Shown here piece by piece: positions 6,139-7,658 of a stretch of 7,658 bases of DNA (the first letter of the stretch is position 1; each line of letters starts with the position of its first letter). A program made the position numbers and the translations under genes. The notes below the pieces were generated by a model, which saw only the letters and a list, made by a program, of their open reading frames with translations, had not been told where the DNA came from and ran no database searches. The DNA is taken from contig DPJP01000370.1 of the NCBI GenBank assembly GCA_003542955.1, forward strand, positions 1 to 7,658. Reading direction: 5' to 3'. Source of the DNA: Armatimonadota bacterium (lineage in GTDB: Bacteria > Armatimonadota > Zipacnadia > Zipacnadales > UBA11051).

Positions 6139-7658
6139 ATGAACGGCTCCAGCGCCACACCGCTACGCATCTGCACATTCGCCGTAGTTCTCCTGCTTGT
6201 CGGTACGGGTCTGTGCCTCGCCCAGCCGCGGCTGGTCGTCAACGGCGCGCCCAAACAGGGCGGCGACACCCTTGTCGCGATCGAGGGTGCGCCGATCATG
6301 CCCAATGACACCCTCGCGGCAGCACTCGGGGCCCAGAGCGAGTACCTGCCCAACGAGCAGAAGAAGATCGTCGTGACACTGGGCAACACGACGCTCAACC
6401 TGTGGGTCGGTAGCACGCTCGGCACGGTCAACGGCGTGCCGACCTCCGTGGATGTCTCTCCGCTGCTGGTCGGGCAGACGGTCTACGTGCCGATTCGCTT
6501 CGTCGTCGAGGGCTTCGGCGGTACCATGCAGTGGGACGCGGCCAACCAGATATGTGCCGTCACCCTGCGTGGGCAACAGGTGCCCGATGTGGGTGGCCAG
6601 ACCGTCAAGGGAACCATCCTGCAGACCTACACCGGCGCCGCCACGTCGTTGCTGCTGCGCGATGAGGCCGAGGGCACCACGCGTTTTGTGACGCTCTCGG
6701 AGAAGTGTGAGTTGTTCACTCGCGGCGCCAACGGGCAGCTCCAGCCGCTGCAGTTGGATGCGCTCAAAGCGGGCGAGGATGTCGAGGTGACCATCGTCGG
6801 CGGAGAGGGCGTTCGGGTCGTGCTGATTGCCGACACCGGCGATCAGGACGGTGGTGGACAGACTGACCAGTTCCAGCACATGCGCGTGGGCATTGACGGC
6901 GTCCACGGCAAGTTCCTGCTGCTCGCCGGTGGCCAGACCATGCTCGTTGATGAGAAGGCCGAGGTCCTTGACGAACGCGGCAAGGCGCTGCCGCTCCAGA
7001 GTCTGCAACCGGGTGACAGCGTCCTGCTCATCCTCAACACTCGGACCAATCAGGTCGTCAGGATAGTCCGCGAGCAGGCCGCCAACGCCACGCCCACCGA
7101 TAAGACTCCGCCGGTGTGGGGCGAACTCATCCCCGCAAAGGACTCGACCATCGTCACCTCACCCGAGCGCATCCGCGCCAGCTTCATTGATGACGATTCG
7201 GGCATCAACGAGGCGTCCAGCACGATGATCGTCGACAAGGTCGACGTCACCTCCCAGTGCACGCAGACGGGCGCGTATATCGACTACAAGCCGCCGAAGC
7301 CACTGAAGATCGGCCGCCACATCGTGTCGGTCACCGTCACTGACCGGGCGGGCAACCAGGCCCGCAAGGCGTGGGCCTTCAACATCGCGGATCCCAACGC
7401 CGCGCAGATACTGCGCGCCGCCCATAATGCCACTCGGCCGATGGCGCCGGGCGAGACTCTGCGGGTCGAGGCCACCGTCGTGAAGGCCGGCGGAGAGATG
7501 CTCTTCGACATCGGCGACTTCCGGCAGGGCATCCGCATGGACCGCGTCGCCGACACGAGCAACTACGAGGGCACCTACACGGTCCGGCAGGGCGACAACA
7601 CCACCCAGAAGATCACCGTGCGCTACCGCCCGGCCGGTGGAGAGTGGACAACTGCCGA
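6139..7658 (+). CDS. Secreted multidomain protein with copper-amine-oxidase N-terminal-like domain and Ig-like domain, 3'-truncated
   Basis: The frame is open from ATG 6139 to the window end (506 codons, no stop), so the C-terminus is missing. Residues 10-28 form a signal peptide ending L-C-L-A, with cleavage likely before Gln29; it does not fit a lipobox. Residues about 32-144 match the Cu_amine_oxidN1 type (V-V-N-G start, then T-V-Y-V-P-I-R-F-V-V-E-G-F-G and M-Q-W-D). In secreted bacterial proteins this domain is usually non-catalytic and probably a cell-wall or surface module. Residues about 157-231 and 251-311 look like two copies of a small beta domain. Residues 323-417 are a bacterial Ig-like domain (D-K-T-P-P start, D-D-D-S-G-I, V-T-D-R-A-G-N). 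Another beta domain, 430-500, has G-E-M-L-F-D-I-G and Y-E-G-T-Y-T-V. No enzyme motif is visible, and the role is unknown, perhaps envelope structure or adhesion. The ribosome site is weak (GGTGAT at 6130). Confidence 0.85.
   Translation, partial: MNGSSATPLRICTFAVVLLLVGTGLCLAQPRLVVNGAPKQGGDTLVAIEGAPIMPNDTLAAALGAQSEYLPNEQKKIVVTLGNTTLNLWVGSTLGTVNGVPTSVDVSPLLVGQTVYVPIRFVVEGFGGTMQWDAANQICAVTLRGQQVPDVGGQTVKGTILQTYTGAATSLLLRDEAEGTTRFVTLSEKCELFTRGANGQLQPLQLDALKAGEDVEVTIVGGEGVRVVLIADTGDQDGGGQTDQFQHMRVGIDGVHGKFLLLAGGQTMLVDEKAEVLDERGKALPLQSLQPGDSVLLILNTRTNQVVRIVREQAANATPTDKTPPVWGELIPAKDSTIVTSPERIRASFIDDDSGINEASSTMIVDKVDVTSQCTQTGAYIDYKPPKPLKIGRHIVSVTVTDRAGNQARKAWAFNIADPNAAQILRAAHNATRPMAPGETLRVEATVVKAGGEMLFDIGDFRQGIRMDRVADTSNYEGTYTVRQGDNTTQKITVRYRPAGGEWTTA

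Noticed and set aside
4754..7130. An exact 16-bp direct repeat, TGTGGGGCGAACTCAT, at 4754-4769 and 7115-7130
   Set aside because: The copies lie in different reading frames of two coding regions with no shared flanks, no spacing pattern and no mobile-element features. It is most likely chance in a GC-biased sequence.

Overview
The window is a GC-rich bacterial segment. All six genes lie on the + strand with short gaps and G/C-rich third codon positions. The first four form a riboflavin (vitamin B2) operon: ribD (5' end cut off), ribE, ribBA and ribH. They are followed closely by a membrane-anchored HtrA-type serine protease, a secreted alpha/beta-hydrolase and a secreted multidomain protein with a copper-amine-oxidase N-terminal-like domain that runs off the 3' end. 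No gap reaches 300 bases. I see no RNA gene, mobile element or CRISPR array.

The ribD-ribE-ribBA-ribH order is the classic Bacillus-type order, but the base composition is very different. Secreted proteins that combine a Cu_amine_oxidN1 domain with Ig-like domains, and secreted prolyl-oligopeptidase-like hydrolases, are common in GC-rich, poorly cultivated phyla such as Armatimonadota. That placement is an inference and is weak; nothing here fixes the phylum.

Region by region: bases 1-1066 encode the bifunctional deaminase/reductase RibD. Riboflavin synthase (1051-1701) overlaps it by 16 nt. RibBA (1779-3017) has a GTP cyclohydrolase II half with its zinc and catalytic residues in place. Lumazine synthase is at 3089-3553, the HtrA protease at 3590-4711, the hydrolase at 4749-6035, and the partial secreted protein from 6139 to the end. 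A G/C hairpin (6055-6073) lies between the last two genes.

In the standard pathway, GTP cyclohydrolase II opens GTP, RibD converts the product to the 5-amino-6-ribitylamino-uracil phosphate, RibB makes 3,4-dihydroxy-2-butanone 4-phosphate (DHBP) from ribulose 5-phosphate, RibH joins the two halves into lumazine, and RibE dismutates lumazine to riboflavin.

The most notable point is the RibB half of RibBA. The hallmark D-D-E-D-R-E-N-E-G-D loop reads [10 protein letters not shown], and the catalytic Glu (E. coli E174) is His. The fold and several other active-site residues remain. The domain therefore looks catalytically dead or repurposed, so DHBP would have to come from a gene outside this window.
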